Below, in pieces: positions 1-6,954 of a stretch of DNA of 64,000 nt. The translations under genes and the position numbers were made by a program. The stretch is from positions 1-64,000 of the forward strand of contig CBDDKF010000002.1 of NCBI GenBank assembly GCA_965230015.1, read 5' to 3'. Numbering within the stretch: the stretch's first letter is position 1; each line of letters starts with the position of its first letter. Origin of the DNA: JABSQH01 sp965230015 (GTDB lineage Bacteria; Actinomycetota; Acidimicrobiia; Acidimicrobiales; Ilumatobacteraceae). Under the pieces are notes generated by a model that saw nothing but the letters and a program-made list of their open reading frames with translations, had not been told where the DNA came from and did not search any database.

Positions 1-2
1 TG

Positions 3-818
3 CTGTCGGCCACACCTAACCCGGTGCTTGCCGGAGCGACCACCACGGTGCGCGGATCGGGATTCGCCGCCGGTGAGTCGGTCGCCGTGGGCTTCGCTGG
101 CGACATGGTCCAGGCCACGGCCGACGGCAACGGTGACCTGCAGGTGGTGCTGCCAGTTGGGGCGACGGTGCCCGCGATGGCCCATCCGCTCGATGCCAAC
201 GGCTCGGCCGGCACGTCGGTGACGATCTCGCTCACCGTCGACCCGGCGCCGCCAGCCGCCACGCCGTCGCCATCGCCGGCCCCTGCACCGGCGCCGACAC
301 CACGCACTCCGGCTCCGCCGACGCCGCCGGCCACCGCTCCCCCGGTCAGCCCTGCTCCGACCGTTCCGCCAGTGAACACCCCGGCCACGCCGTCCGAGCC
401 GTCGCCCGACGACGACGATGCCGCCAACGCCGACGAGGAAGTCGGCGGTACCGCAGATGTCACCACGGACGTCACCACGGACTCGGTCGGGGTCGACACG
501 TCGAACGACACGAACAACGACGCTGAGGACCGCGACGACGATGAAGCCGCAGCGTCGATCGTGGTGGACGAAGGCGGTCAGTCCGGCCGTTCCTTGCTGC
601 AGCTGTTGCTGCTCGTCGTGGCCTGCGGCGCAGGCGCCGGAGCAGTCGCCCTCGCCGTGTTCGCAGTACGTGAGCGCCGCGCTCCCCGCCGCCTGATCAC
701 CGATGGCGCCGCAGGCCGATGGTCTGCGGCGCTGCCGCGCCCGGGGTTCGGGTCGACGACGCTCGGTTACTCGGCCGAGACGGCCCGCGCGAGGCCGGGG
801 ACGTCCTCGGCGAGCTGA
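3..818 (+). CDS. Partial cell-surface protein with Pro/Asp-rich stalk and C-terminal membrane anchor
   Basis: The frame is open to the left edge of the window, so the N-terminus is missing. The visible part begins with a beta-rich Ig/TIG-like segment (PNPVLAGATTTVRGSGF, about residues 6-80), then a long Pro/Ala/Thr stalk, an acidic Asp/Asn/Thr-rich stretch, one hydrophobic helix (SLLQLLLLVVACGAGAGAVALAVFAV) and an RERR stop-transfer patch with a short cytoplasmic tail. This architecture fits an actinobacterial wall-spanning adhesin or surface protein anchored by its C-terminus; no enzymatic motif is visible. Its last 52 bases overlap the end of the convergent hemerythrin gene. The specific function is unknown. 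Confidence 0.6.
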   Translation: MSATPNPVLAGATTTVRGSGFAAGESVAVGFAGDMVQATADGNGDLQVVLPVGATVPAMAHPLDANGSAGTSVTISLTVDPAPPAATPSPSPAPAPAPTPRTPAPPTPPATAPPVSPAPTVPPVNTPATPSEPSPDDDDAANADEEVGGTADVTTDVTTDSVGVDTSNDTNNDAEDRDDDEAAASIVVDEGGQSGRSLLQLLLLVVACGAGAGAVALAVFAVRERRAPRRLITDGAAGRWSAALPRPGFGSTTLGYSAETARARPGTSSAS

Positions 819-1468
819 CGCCACACGGCACGGTCGACACCGTTGTGGATCAGGTGCGCGTTGCGTTCGAAGTCGGCCGCCGGCAACGTGCCGATCCAGC
901 TGCGCATCAACGACGCGCGGTGTGCGGCCGAGATGTTGGCGATCATCCACGGGAGCAACCGTGGCGCCAACCAGGCCGGTGTGTCGGCGTGGATCTTGCT
1001 GAGAATGGACACCTGCTGGTCGGCGGACAGCCGGCGCAACACTTCAGCGGCGAGGTGCTCGTCTTCCCAGTGGATGTGTTCGATCAGGTCGGGCACGAGC
1101 GCATCGAGACCCTCGCGGATACGGGTCAGCGGGACCGCAACGTCGTGGTCGGGATCGGCGAATCGCAGCTCGATCGCGGCGGTTTGCACGTCGTAGATCG
1201 ACGTGAGTTCGTCGTGATGCTGCGCGGTCAGGCCCTCGGGAACGTCGATCCCTGCGTCGCGCAGCATGGGAAAGACGATGCCGTCTTCGCCTTTGGAGTG
1301 CACGATCAACACGTCCATGAAGAACGCCGAGTCGTCGGCGAAGCGAGCAACCTCGTCACGGTCCGACGGCGATAATGCGTGAGCCCTCGCGCGCAGCTCT
1401 TGCGCACCGGCTTCGATCGCTTCGTGAATATCGAACCAGCTCTGCATCGGACCATCGACCCAGGTCAT
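767..1468 (-). CDS. Hemerythrin HHE domain-containing protein
   Basis: A 233-residue soluble protein. The N-terminal ~150 residues carry hemerythrin-type metal-ligand signatures: a first helix with WFDIHEAI, a second with VHSKGEDGIVFPML (HxxxE), then QHHDEL and HIHWEDEHL (HxxxE/H). Such four-helix bundles bind a di-iron centre and serve in O2/NO sensing or iron storage; the exact role cannot be told. The C-terminal ~80 residues form an alpha-helical extension common in actinobacterial members. The open frame runs further upstream, but the ATG at 1468 is the first start that leaves only family-like sequence. It is convergent with the surface protein gene at the left edge. Confidence 0.75.
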   Translation of the reverse strand: MTWVDGPMQSWFDIHEAIEAGAQELRARAHALSPSDRDEVARFADDSAFFMDVLIVHSKGEDGIVFPMLRDAGIDVPEGLTAQHHDELTSIYDVQTAAIELRFADPDHDVAVPLTRIREGLDALVPDLIEHIHWEDEHLAAEVLRRLSADQQVSILSKIHADTPAWLAPRLLPWMIANISAAHRASLMRSWIGTLPAADFERNAHLIHNGVDRAVWRQLAEDVPGLARAVSAE

Positions 1469-1540
1469 GCGACCACCGTAGGTGGTCCCGGACGCGGACC
1501 GCACCCCGATGCATGTGTGTACTCGTCGTAGCCTGGAGCC

Positions 1541-2236
1541 GTGATGGTCTGGCGCCGAGCCCTTGTCACGGGTGCGTCGAGCGGTATCGGTGCTGCGGTA
1601 TGCCGTTTGCTCGATACACGGCACACCGAGGTGGTGCTGGTCGGCCGTGATCGAGCGCGGTTGACGGCGGTGGCCGACTCGCTGCACGTCGAGTCGGAGA
1701 TCCTTGTCGCCGACCTGGCGAGCGAGTCGGGTCGGGAGCAGGTCTGTGCGCGCGTCGCCGATGCGGCACGGCCCATCGATCTGCTCGTGAACAACGCGGC
1801 GATCGGAGCGTCCGGCTGGTGGGACGAGATCGAACCTGCGCGCAACATCGAGATGATCGCGACGAACGTGATCGCCGTGCAGCAGGTGCTCGACGCGTTC
1901 CTCGGCGCGGCGCGTAGACGCCCCCACCGACCGGTCGCCGTGGTCAACGTCGCATCGGGTGCGGCCGAGATGCTCCGACCACGACAGGCGGTGTATGCAG
2001 CCACCAAGGCCTACGTGCTGAGCGTGACACAGTCACTGCACGATCAGTTCGCCGCAGATCGGATCCACGTGTCGTGTGTGCTACCGGGATACACGCGCAC
2101 CGGATTCCACGAGATCGCCGGGTACACCGCCGACGATCTCCCCGCGGGCGACACGTGGGACGAGCCCGACGACGTCGCGGTGGCGATCTTGCGCGCCGCC
2201 GACGACAATGACGTGGTGGTCAGGGTGACGGGGTGA
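1541..2236 (+). CDS. Short-chain dehydrogenase/reductase (SDR)
   Basis: A 231-residue classical SDR, predicted cytosolic NAD(P)-dependent oxidoreductase of unknown substrate. The Rossmann nucleotide motif TGASSGIG is at residues 10-17, NNAAIG follows beta-4, and the catalytic Ser...YxxxK appears as NVAS then YAATK (Tyr near residue 152). LPGYTRTGF matches the usual PG loop. GTG at 1541 and ATG at 1544 are adjacent possible starts. Its TGA overlaps the GTG start of the following small gene by four bases, so the two are probably translationally coupled. Confidence 0.85.
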   Translation: MMVWRRALVTGASSGIGAAVCRLLDTRHTEVVLVGRDRARLTAVADSLHVESEILVADLASESGREQVCARVADAARPIDLLVNNAAIGASGWWDEIEPARNIEMIATNVIAVQQVLDAFLGAARRRPHRPVAVVNVASGAAEMLRPRQAVYAATKAYVLSVTQSLHDQFAADRIHVSCVLPGYTRTGFHEIAGYTADDLPAGDTWDEPDDVAVAILRAADDNDVVVRVTG

Positions 2237-2526
2237 TCGAGATCTGGACGTTTCGGCTGCGCGCCGGGGTGGACACAGCCGCATTCGTCGACGTGATCAC
2301 CCGCATTCAGACCGGCTTCTACTATCACCAGCCCGGCTTCGTCCGGCAGACGTTCGGACGCGACGGCGACACCTGGTTGATCCTCACCACGTGGGCGTCG
2401 GCCGACGCCGCCCACGCCGCGGACGCCGCTCGTGCCGCGCTCGGCGATCCGATCAGCGCCGACATCGCAACGATCGGCGCATCGATCCACGACAGCAGCC
2501 GACAACGGTTCACCGGTATCGACTGA
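2233..2526 (+). CDS. Small dimeric alpha/beta-barrel-like protein, possible ABM/DUF family
   Basis: A 97-residue protein beginning IEIWTFRLRAGVD and containing a YYHQPGFVRQTFGRDGDTW stretch followed by W-A-S-A-D-A-A. This is the layout of ferredoxin-like dimeric alpha/beta barrels such as antibiotic-biosynthesis monooxygenase domains. The GTG start sits inside the stop of the upstream SDR gene (GTGA overlap), so the pair is likely one operon. No catalytic residues can be assigned and the ABM relation is by pattern only. Confidence 0.6.
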   Translation: MIEIWTFRLRAGVDTAAFVDVITRIQTGFYYHQPGFVRQTFGRDGDTWLILTTWASADAAHAADAARAALGDPISADIATIGASIHDSSRQRFTGID

Positions 2527-2546
2527 ACACGACGGCGAGTGCGCCG

Positions 2547-2912
2547 CTACTGCTGGACCAGCATCACGGTATTGCCCTCTGGATCCGCGATCGCCGCCAA
2601 CGTCGGGCCATCCGGCACGTCGAACGGCTCGCCGTGCACGGTTCCGCCCAGCTCCAATGCCTTACTGCGTGACGCCTCGAGGTCGCGGACCTGGATGTAC
2701 ATCGTGACGCCGCTGCGCTCACCGGGTTGGATGTGCCCGGCCGGGCCGGGCTCGGGTCCGCCGAGCCCGCTCGGAAAACTCATGATCACGCCGTCGTCGA
2801 TGTCCCAGTTGAACAACGATCCGTAGAAGGCTCGCTGGCGCGCCGGGTCGATGGCCTCGATCGCCCAATGAACGACGGGGCGCGCCCAGTCGGAACCCTG
2901 CGATGCAGTCAT
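2547..2912 (-). CDS. VOC (glyoxalase/bleomycin-resistance fold) protein
   Basis: A 121-residue single-domain member of the vicinal oxygen chelate superfamily. Typical signatures are PVVHWAIEAIDPARQRAFYGSLFNW at the N-terminus, the central VTMYIQVRDLEASRSKALELGG, and the terminal ADPEGNTVMLVQQ. Family members bind a divalent metal and act as isomerases, dioxygenases or drug-binding proteins; the substrate here is unknown. It lies four bases downstream of the membrane protein gene on the same strand, so the two are probably co-transcribed. Confidence 0.8.
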   Translation of the reverse strand: MTASQGSDWARPVVHWAIEAIDPARQRAFYGSLFNWDIDDGVIMSFPSGLGGPEPGPAGHIQPGERSGVTMYIQVRDLEASRSKALELGGTVHGEPFDVPDGPTLAAIADPEGNTVMLVQQ

Positions 2913-2916
2913 CTCG

Positions 2917-3840
2917 TCATCCTGGCACGGGCGCAGCCGCGTTCACGCCGGTCTCGGTCGGGGCGGTGCGCAACTCCGGCAGCAGCAGCACCGCACCGAC
3001 GAGGAAGCAGGCGGCGCCCACCGAGGTGCCCGTAGTGGTCAGTCCCTCCGACAGTGCGGTTCCATCGCCGACGGCGAGCGCACCGACTGCCGACATTCCG
3101 AAGGCCACCGAACCGAGCAGATTGCTTGCCGACACCCACCAGCCGATCGTCGTCGGTCGCCATCGCCACACCCCGTCACACACTTCGGCCCAGGCCAACC
3201 ACGAGGCGACGAGGAAGCAGACCGACCCGGCGGCGTCGGGAACCCACACCAGGCGGTTGAATCCGGCTGCCGACTCGCCATCGGACATGGCGAACCACGT
3301 GCTCCGGTTGAACAGCAACGTGCCGGCCAGCTGCACCACCGCAGCCCACCAGTCGATGCGGCGCACTCCGAACGTCAACCGAAGTCTCGTGCCACGTGTC
3401 GCCGGGCTGCCCGGGTCGACCCCCGCCGACTGCGTCTGTTCGAACTGCAGAGTGGCCGCGGCGGTGAAGAAGATCGAGCCGATGAAGTACGTCAGCCCCT
3501 GACGAAAGGTGCCGAACGCATCGACGAAGGCCGGCACGGAGGCCACCAGGAAGCAACTCGCTCCTCCGGCGAACAGCATGCCGATCCACCACCCCAGCTC
3601 GGTCGGCGCCCACCACCATTGGCGGACCGTTGCGGAGGGGTGCTTGCGATGGGCGCGCGAACGCCACGTGACGATCACGCCGTCGGGCCTGCGCCATCGC
3701 AGCAGTGTCACGAACGGCCTCGGCCCGGCTCGCTCGACGAGCTCCCAATCGTCCGGCACCGCAAGGTAGGGGTGCCGCGCCGCATCGCTCACCGCGGCGA
3801 CGATACGAACTGGCGGTACGTTCTCAGCTTGACCGAACAC
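2917..3840 (-). CDS. Six-helix membrane protein, YrhK-like repeats
   Basis: A protein of up to 307 residues with a soluble ~75-residue N-terminal region (PDDWELVERAGPRPFVTLLRW) followed by six hydrophobic segments arranged as repeated pairs: GWWIGMLFAGGASCFLVAS, TYFIGSIFFTAAATLQF, WWAAVVQLAGTLLFN, AGSVCFLVASWLAW, GWWVSASNLLGSVAF and VGAACFLVGAVLLLPE. The repeated G-S-x-x-F-L pattern resembles YrhK-type membrane domains. The start at 3840 is uncertain; GTG starts a few codons downstream would remove only a short non-hydrophobic tail. No transport or catalytic motif is visible. Confidence 0.6.
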   Translation of the reverse strand: MFGQAENVPPVRIVAAVSDAARHPYLAVPDDWELVERAGPRPFVTLLRWRRPDGVIVTWRSRAHRKHPSATVRQWWWAPTELGWWIGMLFAGGASCFLVASVPAFVDAFGTFRQGLTYFIGSIFFTAAATLQFEQTQSAGVDPGSPATRGTRLRLTFGVRRIDWWAAVVQLAGTLLFNRSTWFAMSDGESAAGFNRLVWVPDAAGSVCFLVASWLAWAEVCDGVWRWRPTTIGWWVSASNLLGSVAFGMSAVGALAVGDGTALSEGLTTTGTSVGAACFLVGAVLLLPELRTAPTETGVNAAAPVPG

Positions 3841-3863
3841 ACGTTCGACGCGATGCTTCGGGC

Positions 3864-4046
3864 ATGACTAGTGACGGCACCGACCATTCCCAACCGATCC
3901 AGCTCGCTCAGTCGCTCGCGATGTCTGGCGATCTCACCGACTCGACGCGCATGGACCTGATCGACATGCTGCACGAGCTGGCGGCGCGTCGCCGCGTTGC
4001 TCCGTGGCCCGGCGGGGGTGACGCCGCAGCACACGGCCAGGGGTGA
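3864..4046 (+). CDS. Small hypothetical protein (60 aa)
   Basis: A short frame starting at ATG 3864 encodes about 60 residues (MTSDGTDHSQPIQLAQSLAM...), with a central amphipathic segment LTDSTRMDLIDMLHELAARR and a Gly/Ala-rich tail. It is divergent from the membrane protein gene (24 bases between starts) and convergent with the MFS gene. No family is recognised. The compact helix and free position between genes make it plausible, but it could be chance. Confidence 0.35.
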   Translation: MTSDGTDHSQPIQLAQSLAMSGDLTDSTRMDLIDMLHELAARRRVAPWPGGGDAAAHGQG

Positions 4047-4098
4047 ACGACGGGTTGAACGGTCGGTTGAACAGCCGCTGCTGATCGGTGGCGCGTGC

Positions 4099-5295
4099 TC
4101 AGCGAGTGCTGTTCAGCTGCGCCATCCGGCCAGCGAGGACCCTGGCGACAATCGCGCTCGCGGCAACTGCGATGGCACAGCCGAGCCACAGCGCGCCGTA
4201 GCCGACCGCGTCGACGGTCAGTCCGGCGACTGCCGGACCGGCCGCTGCGCCGATGTACACCCCGGTTTGTGTCGTACCGGTCGCGGCACCTGGCGCGCTC
4301 GGGTTGTTGCGGATCACCGAGAGGTTCAACAGTCCTGGCCACGACCAGCCGAAGGCGAAGGTGGGGAGCGTGAACGCAAGGTAGAAGCCCGGCCGGTCGA
4401 ACGAGAGCGCCACGAAACAGGCGGCCCCGACGGTCAGCAGCATGACGACACGAATGATTGGCCGAAACGGACGGCGGTCAACCTCCCAACCCTGGAGTAG
4501 CCGCACGGTGATGCCGACGAGTGCGCCACTGCTGAGGAGCAACCCCGCCACACCGGCGTCGATGCCGGATCGCTCCGCACCAGCGGTGAGAAAAGCGACC
4601 AACGATCCGGCGGCGGCCGCGCCGAGCAGCCCGACGAGCGAGTACATCGTGAGCAGGCGTGTCGACAGGTCCGGCTTCGCCGGCGTGCGTCCAGGCACGT
4701 TGACGGCGCCGACACGCGGTGGAATCACGATCACCGCGAGCGCAAGGACTGCGCCGCCAACGAACGCCCACCGCCATCCGACGGTGAGCGCCAGCGCCGG
4801 AACGGCGATGCCGCCGAGCAGCGCCCCGCCAGGCACACCCGACTGTTTGGCCGCCATCGCCAAGCCGAGTCGCTGCGCAGGCACGGCGGTGGCCAGCAGC
4901 AGGTTCGCCGCTGGCTGCGCAAGACCGTTTGCCACGCCGGCCACGGCCAACAGCGCCGTCAGGCTCCAGGCGTGTTCGACGAACGCGGCGATCGCCAGCA
5001 TCGTCGCGGCCGACGCAGCCAGCGCCAGGCGGAATGCTGCTTGTGCGCCCATCCGCTCGGCGAGGCGCCCCAGCCGGTACGACGTCACCGCAGCTGCGGC
5101 GAAACTCGCGGCGATCGCCACGCCGATCTCGGTTGCGCTCAATTCGAGATCGTCCTTCAGCTGCACGGTGATGGCGCCGGTGAGGAAGGCCGGAAACGCC
5201 ACGCTCACGGTGCCGGCGATCGCTGCGAACCAGGCCCGTACCTCGACGTTGCTGGCCGCCGCGGTCGGCTGCTCGACCATCGGCGCCGGATCCAC
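4099..5295 (-). CDS. MFS transporter
   Basis: A 398-residue polytopic protein with about twelve hydrophobic segments, the usual length for the major facilitator superfamily. The cytoplasmic loop 2-3 signature appears as YRLGRLAERMGAQAAF after the second helix, and the second half contains WEVDRRPFRPIIR at the equivalent position. VAGVANGLAQPAANLLLA and AAKQSGVPGGALLGG are typical of helices 4-5 in exporters of the CynX/NarK or drug-efflux type. The substrate cannot be deduced. The gene lies 110 bp downstream of the first Nif11-type precursor gene on the same strand. Confidence 0.8.
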   Translation of the reverse strand: MDPAPMVEQPTAAASNVEVRAWFAAIAGTVSVAFPAFLTGAITVQLKDDLELSATEIGVAIAASFAAAAVTSYRLGRLAERMGAQAAFRLALAASAATMLAIAAFVEHAWSLTALLAVAGVANGLAQPAANLLLATAVPAQRLGLAMAAKQSGVPGGALLGGIAVPALALTVGWRWAFVGGAVLALAVIVIPPRVGAVNVPGRTPAKPDLSTRLLTMYSLVGLLGAAAAGSLVAFLTAGAERSGIDAGVAGLLLSSGALVGITVRLLQGWEVDRRPFRPIIRVVMLLTVGAACFVALSFDRPGFYLAFTLPTFAFGWSWPGLLNLSVIRNNPSAPGAATGTTQTGVYIGAAAGPAVAGLTVDAVGYGALWLGCAIAVAASAIVARVLAGRMAQLNSTR

Positions 5296-5405
5296 ACGGC
5301 GACGGTACCGACAGCGTCGCTAGTGTGGCGCTGTCAGTTCGAGGTTGTTGGCGCCGGGGCCCGGACTCCAGCGCAGCGGCGACGGCGGCGAAAGCAGTGT
5401 CGACG

Positions 5406-5693
5406 CTAGAAGGACGCTGCGACAAACGCCCCGACCGAAACCATGCCGGAGACCATGCCGATAGCGGTGTCGAGGCTGCCGCCCGTGACCCCAGCGAACT
5501 CCTCGTCGGAGAGCTCACCGCCGGACGACTGCGGAAGCGCATGCGCAAGATGCGCCAGGCGAACCTCGGAGAAGCCGGCCTCGTCCATGATCGCGCGACG
5601 CTCCTGGCTCGAGGCCGCTTGCTCGATCCGGCCGCGAAACTCGGCGTCGGTTGCGTAGCGCTGGACGAACTCGCGTGCTGTGTCGACGCTCAT
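5406..5693 (-). CDS. Nif11-type leader peptide family precursor, copy 1
   Basis: A 95-residue peptide starting MSVDTAREFVQRYATD. Residues 1-72 form a Nif11/NHLP-type leader: helical segments with a hydrophobic-acidic pattern, GFSEVRLAHL, then the GELSDEEFAGVTGG motif ending in a double glycine, the expected site of C39-peptidase cleavage. The remaining ~23-residue core (SLDTAIGMVS...VAASF) is hydrophobic and Gly/Val-rich, with no Cys. It is clearly paralogous to the gene at 6406-6711. Start is set by ATG 5693 with a GGGAG upstream; an extension further upstream has an Arg/Pro-rich non-leader composition. Maturation enzyme and activity are unknown. Confidence 0.75.
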   Translation of the reverse strand: MSVDTAREFVQRYATDAEFRGRIEQAASSQERRAIMDEAGFSEVRLAHLAHALPQSSGGELSDEEFAGVTGGSLDTAIGMVSGMVSVGAFVAASF

Positions 5694-5889
5694 GAGTCTC
5701 CCGGGAGGTAGCGGCCGATATGCGACAGTAGCGGACCGTCGTGGTGTGCGCCGCCGGTCAATGCGCCAGATCCACCACCGCACGAGCCGATGCGGAACCT
5801 CGATTGCCACCGGCGCACCTTGCCATGAGGCGACAGGAGGTCCCGGCGATACGAACCATTGCTCCGCACGTGCGTGTCAACATGGTCGG

Positions 5890-6288
5890 ATGAGCCGGTA
5901 CGACCTGTCGACCCGACCAATTCATCTCGGTCTCGGCGCCACCGCAGATGTCCAGCCGGACTTCACCGGCGACATGGACTGGTACATGGGGTACGGGCAG
6001 CGCACCGGCGACGATGGTGTCGAGGGGCGACTGGTGTCGCTGCATCGCTTCGACGGGGCGTGGGACGTGTGGGAGGTGCATCCTCATGGCACCGAAGTGG
6101 TGCTGTGCACCGAAGGCGTGGTCGAGCTCGTACAACGCATCGGCGACGACGAGGTGATCACCCGGTTGCACCCGGGCGAGTACGCCATCAACGCGCCCGG
6201 GGTGTGGCACAGCGCCAACGACACCGGGCCGTGCGCCGCGGTGTTCATCACCGCCGGCACGGGCACCAAAAACCAGCCGCGGACCTAG
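5890..6288 (+). CDS. Cupin-domain protein
   Basis: A 132-residue single cupin. The motif-1 region reads WDVWEVHPHGTEVVLCTEGVVEL, and motif 2 reads LHPGEYAINAPGVWHSAND. The metal-binding His residues are in VHPHGTE and GVWHSAN. Small cupins act as metal-dependent enzymes or ligand-binding proteins; no substrate can be named. ATG 5890 is the first start that leaves a compact fold. The gene lies on the strand opposite to, and between, the two Nif11-type precursor genes. A role in peptide processing is possible but has no evidence beyond position. Confidence 0.7.
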   Translation: MSRYDLSTRPIHLGLGATADVQPDFTGDMDWYMGYGQRTGDDGVEGRLVSLHRFDGAWDVWEVHPHGTEVVLCTEGVVELVQRIGDDEVITRLHPGEYAINAPGVWHSANDTGPCAAVFITAGTGTKNQPRT

Positions 6289-6405
6289 CGCCAAACCCCG
6301 GCACGACCGAACCCACACATCCCGGGGAGTCCCCGCGCCAAGCACCGAGCTCAGTGCACAGAACCGACGCGGGCGGCGTGACCGTGGAAGGGCTCGGCGT
6401 CGACA

Positions 6406-6711
6406 CTAAAAGGCCACTGCCATCAGAATGCTGTAACCAGCCGCCGCGGTAACGAGAGAACCCGCCGTGACCGTGACGGCGGCGGCAGCGGCGTCGCCGC
6501 CGGCCACCGCAGCGAATCCCTCTTCGGAGAGCTCACCCCCGGCCGAGCGCGGAAGGGCGTTCGCAAGATGCTGGAGGCGAACCTCGGAGAAACCGGCCTC
6601 CTCCATGAACGCCCGACGCTCTTCTTGCGACGCCGCTTGATCGATCCGGTCGCGAAACTCGGCGTCGGTTGCGTAGCGCTTGACGAACTCGCATGCCTGA
6701 TCGACGCTCAT
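6406..6711 (-). CDS. Nif11-type leader peptide family precursor, copy 2
   Basis: A 101-residue peptide that aligns without gaps to the copy at 5406-5693 through the leader: MSVDxAxEFVxRYATDAEFR, ERRAxMxEAGFSEVRL and GELSEEGFAAVAGG. The double glycine is at residues 71-72. The 29-residue remainder is extremely Ala/Val-rich (DAAAAAVTVTAGS...MAVAF), contains a few Thr/Ser and no Cys, and, like copy 1, ends in Phe. The only Cys is in the leader (residue 7). A GGAG sits about six bases before the ATG. It starts 49 bp downstream of tRNA-Pro on the same strand, so co-transcription with the tRNA is possible. Confidence 0.75.
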   Translation of the reverse strand: MSVDQACEFVKRYATDAEFRDRIDQAASQEERRAFMEEAGFSEVRLQHLANALPRSAGGELSEEGFAAVAGGDAAAAAVTVTAGSLVTAAAGYSILMAVAF

Positions 6712-6760
6712 GGGGTCTCCAGAGGATGAAGGGTCGGCGTTGACGACGTGTGGTCGTTTG

Positions 6761-6835
6761 TCGGGCTGGGGAGATTCGAACTCCCGACCTCTTGTCCCCC
6801 AGACAAGCGCGCTAACCAAGCTGCGCCACAGCCCG
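6761..6835 (-). tRNA. tRNA-Pro (anticodon GGG)
   Basis: A full cloverleaf can be folded on the minus strand: seven-base-pair acceptor CGGGCTG/CAGCCCG, D-stem GCGC/GCGC with an AGCTTGGTTA loop, anticodon stem CTTGT/ACAAG with loop CTGGGGG (anticodon GGG), T-stem GGGAG/CTCCC with loop TTCGAAT, and discriminator A. It is 75 nt long. The 3' CCA is not encoded. It reads CCC (and CCU) proline codons. Confidence 0.95.
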
Positions 6836-6944
6836 TGTTGTGGAACGCAAGATGCTAGCGGGCATCGGTCGGTCCGAGACGAGTGCACGGCAAGAGTGAC
6901 TCTCACGGGATACTCGAGGTCTACCCTCCGTGCGTCCGCAATCG

Positions 6945-6950
6945 AGGAGG
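6945..6950 (+). promoter_or_regulatory. Ribosome binding site deciding the sulfatase start
   Basis: AGGAGG four bases before ATG 6955. It selects this ATG over the upstream in-frame extension. Confidence 0.7.
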
Positions 6951-6954
6951 CCCC

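Noticed and set aside
719..1375. 218-codon plus-strand frame opposite the hemerythrin gene
   Set aside because: Antisense shadow; the minus strand encodes the complete HHE motif pattern.
6761..6835. tRNA-Pro as an attachment site for a genomic island
   Set aside because: No integrase, transposase or repeated tRNA 3' end was seen nearby.
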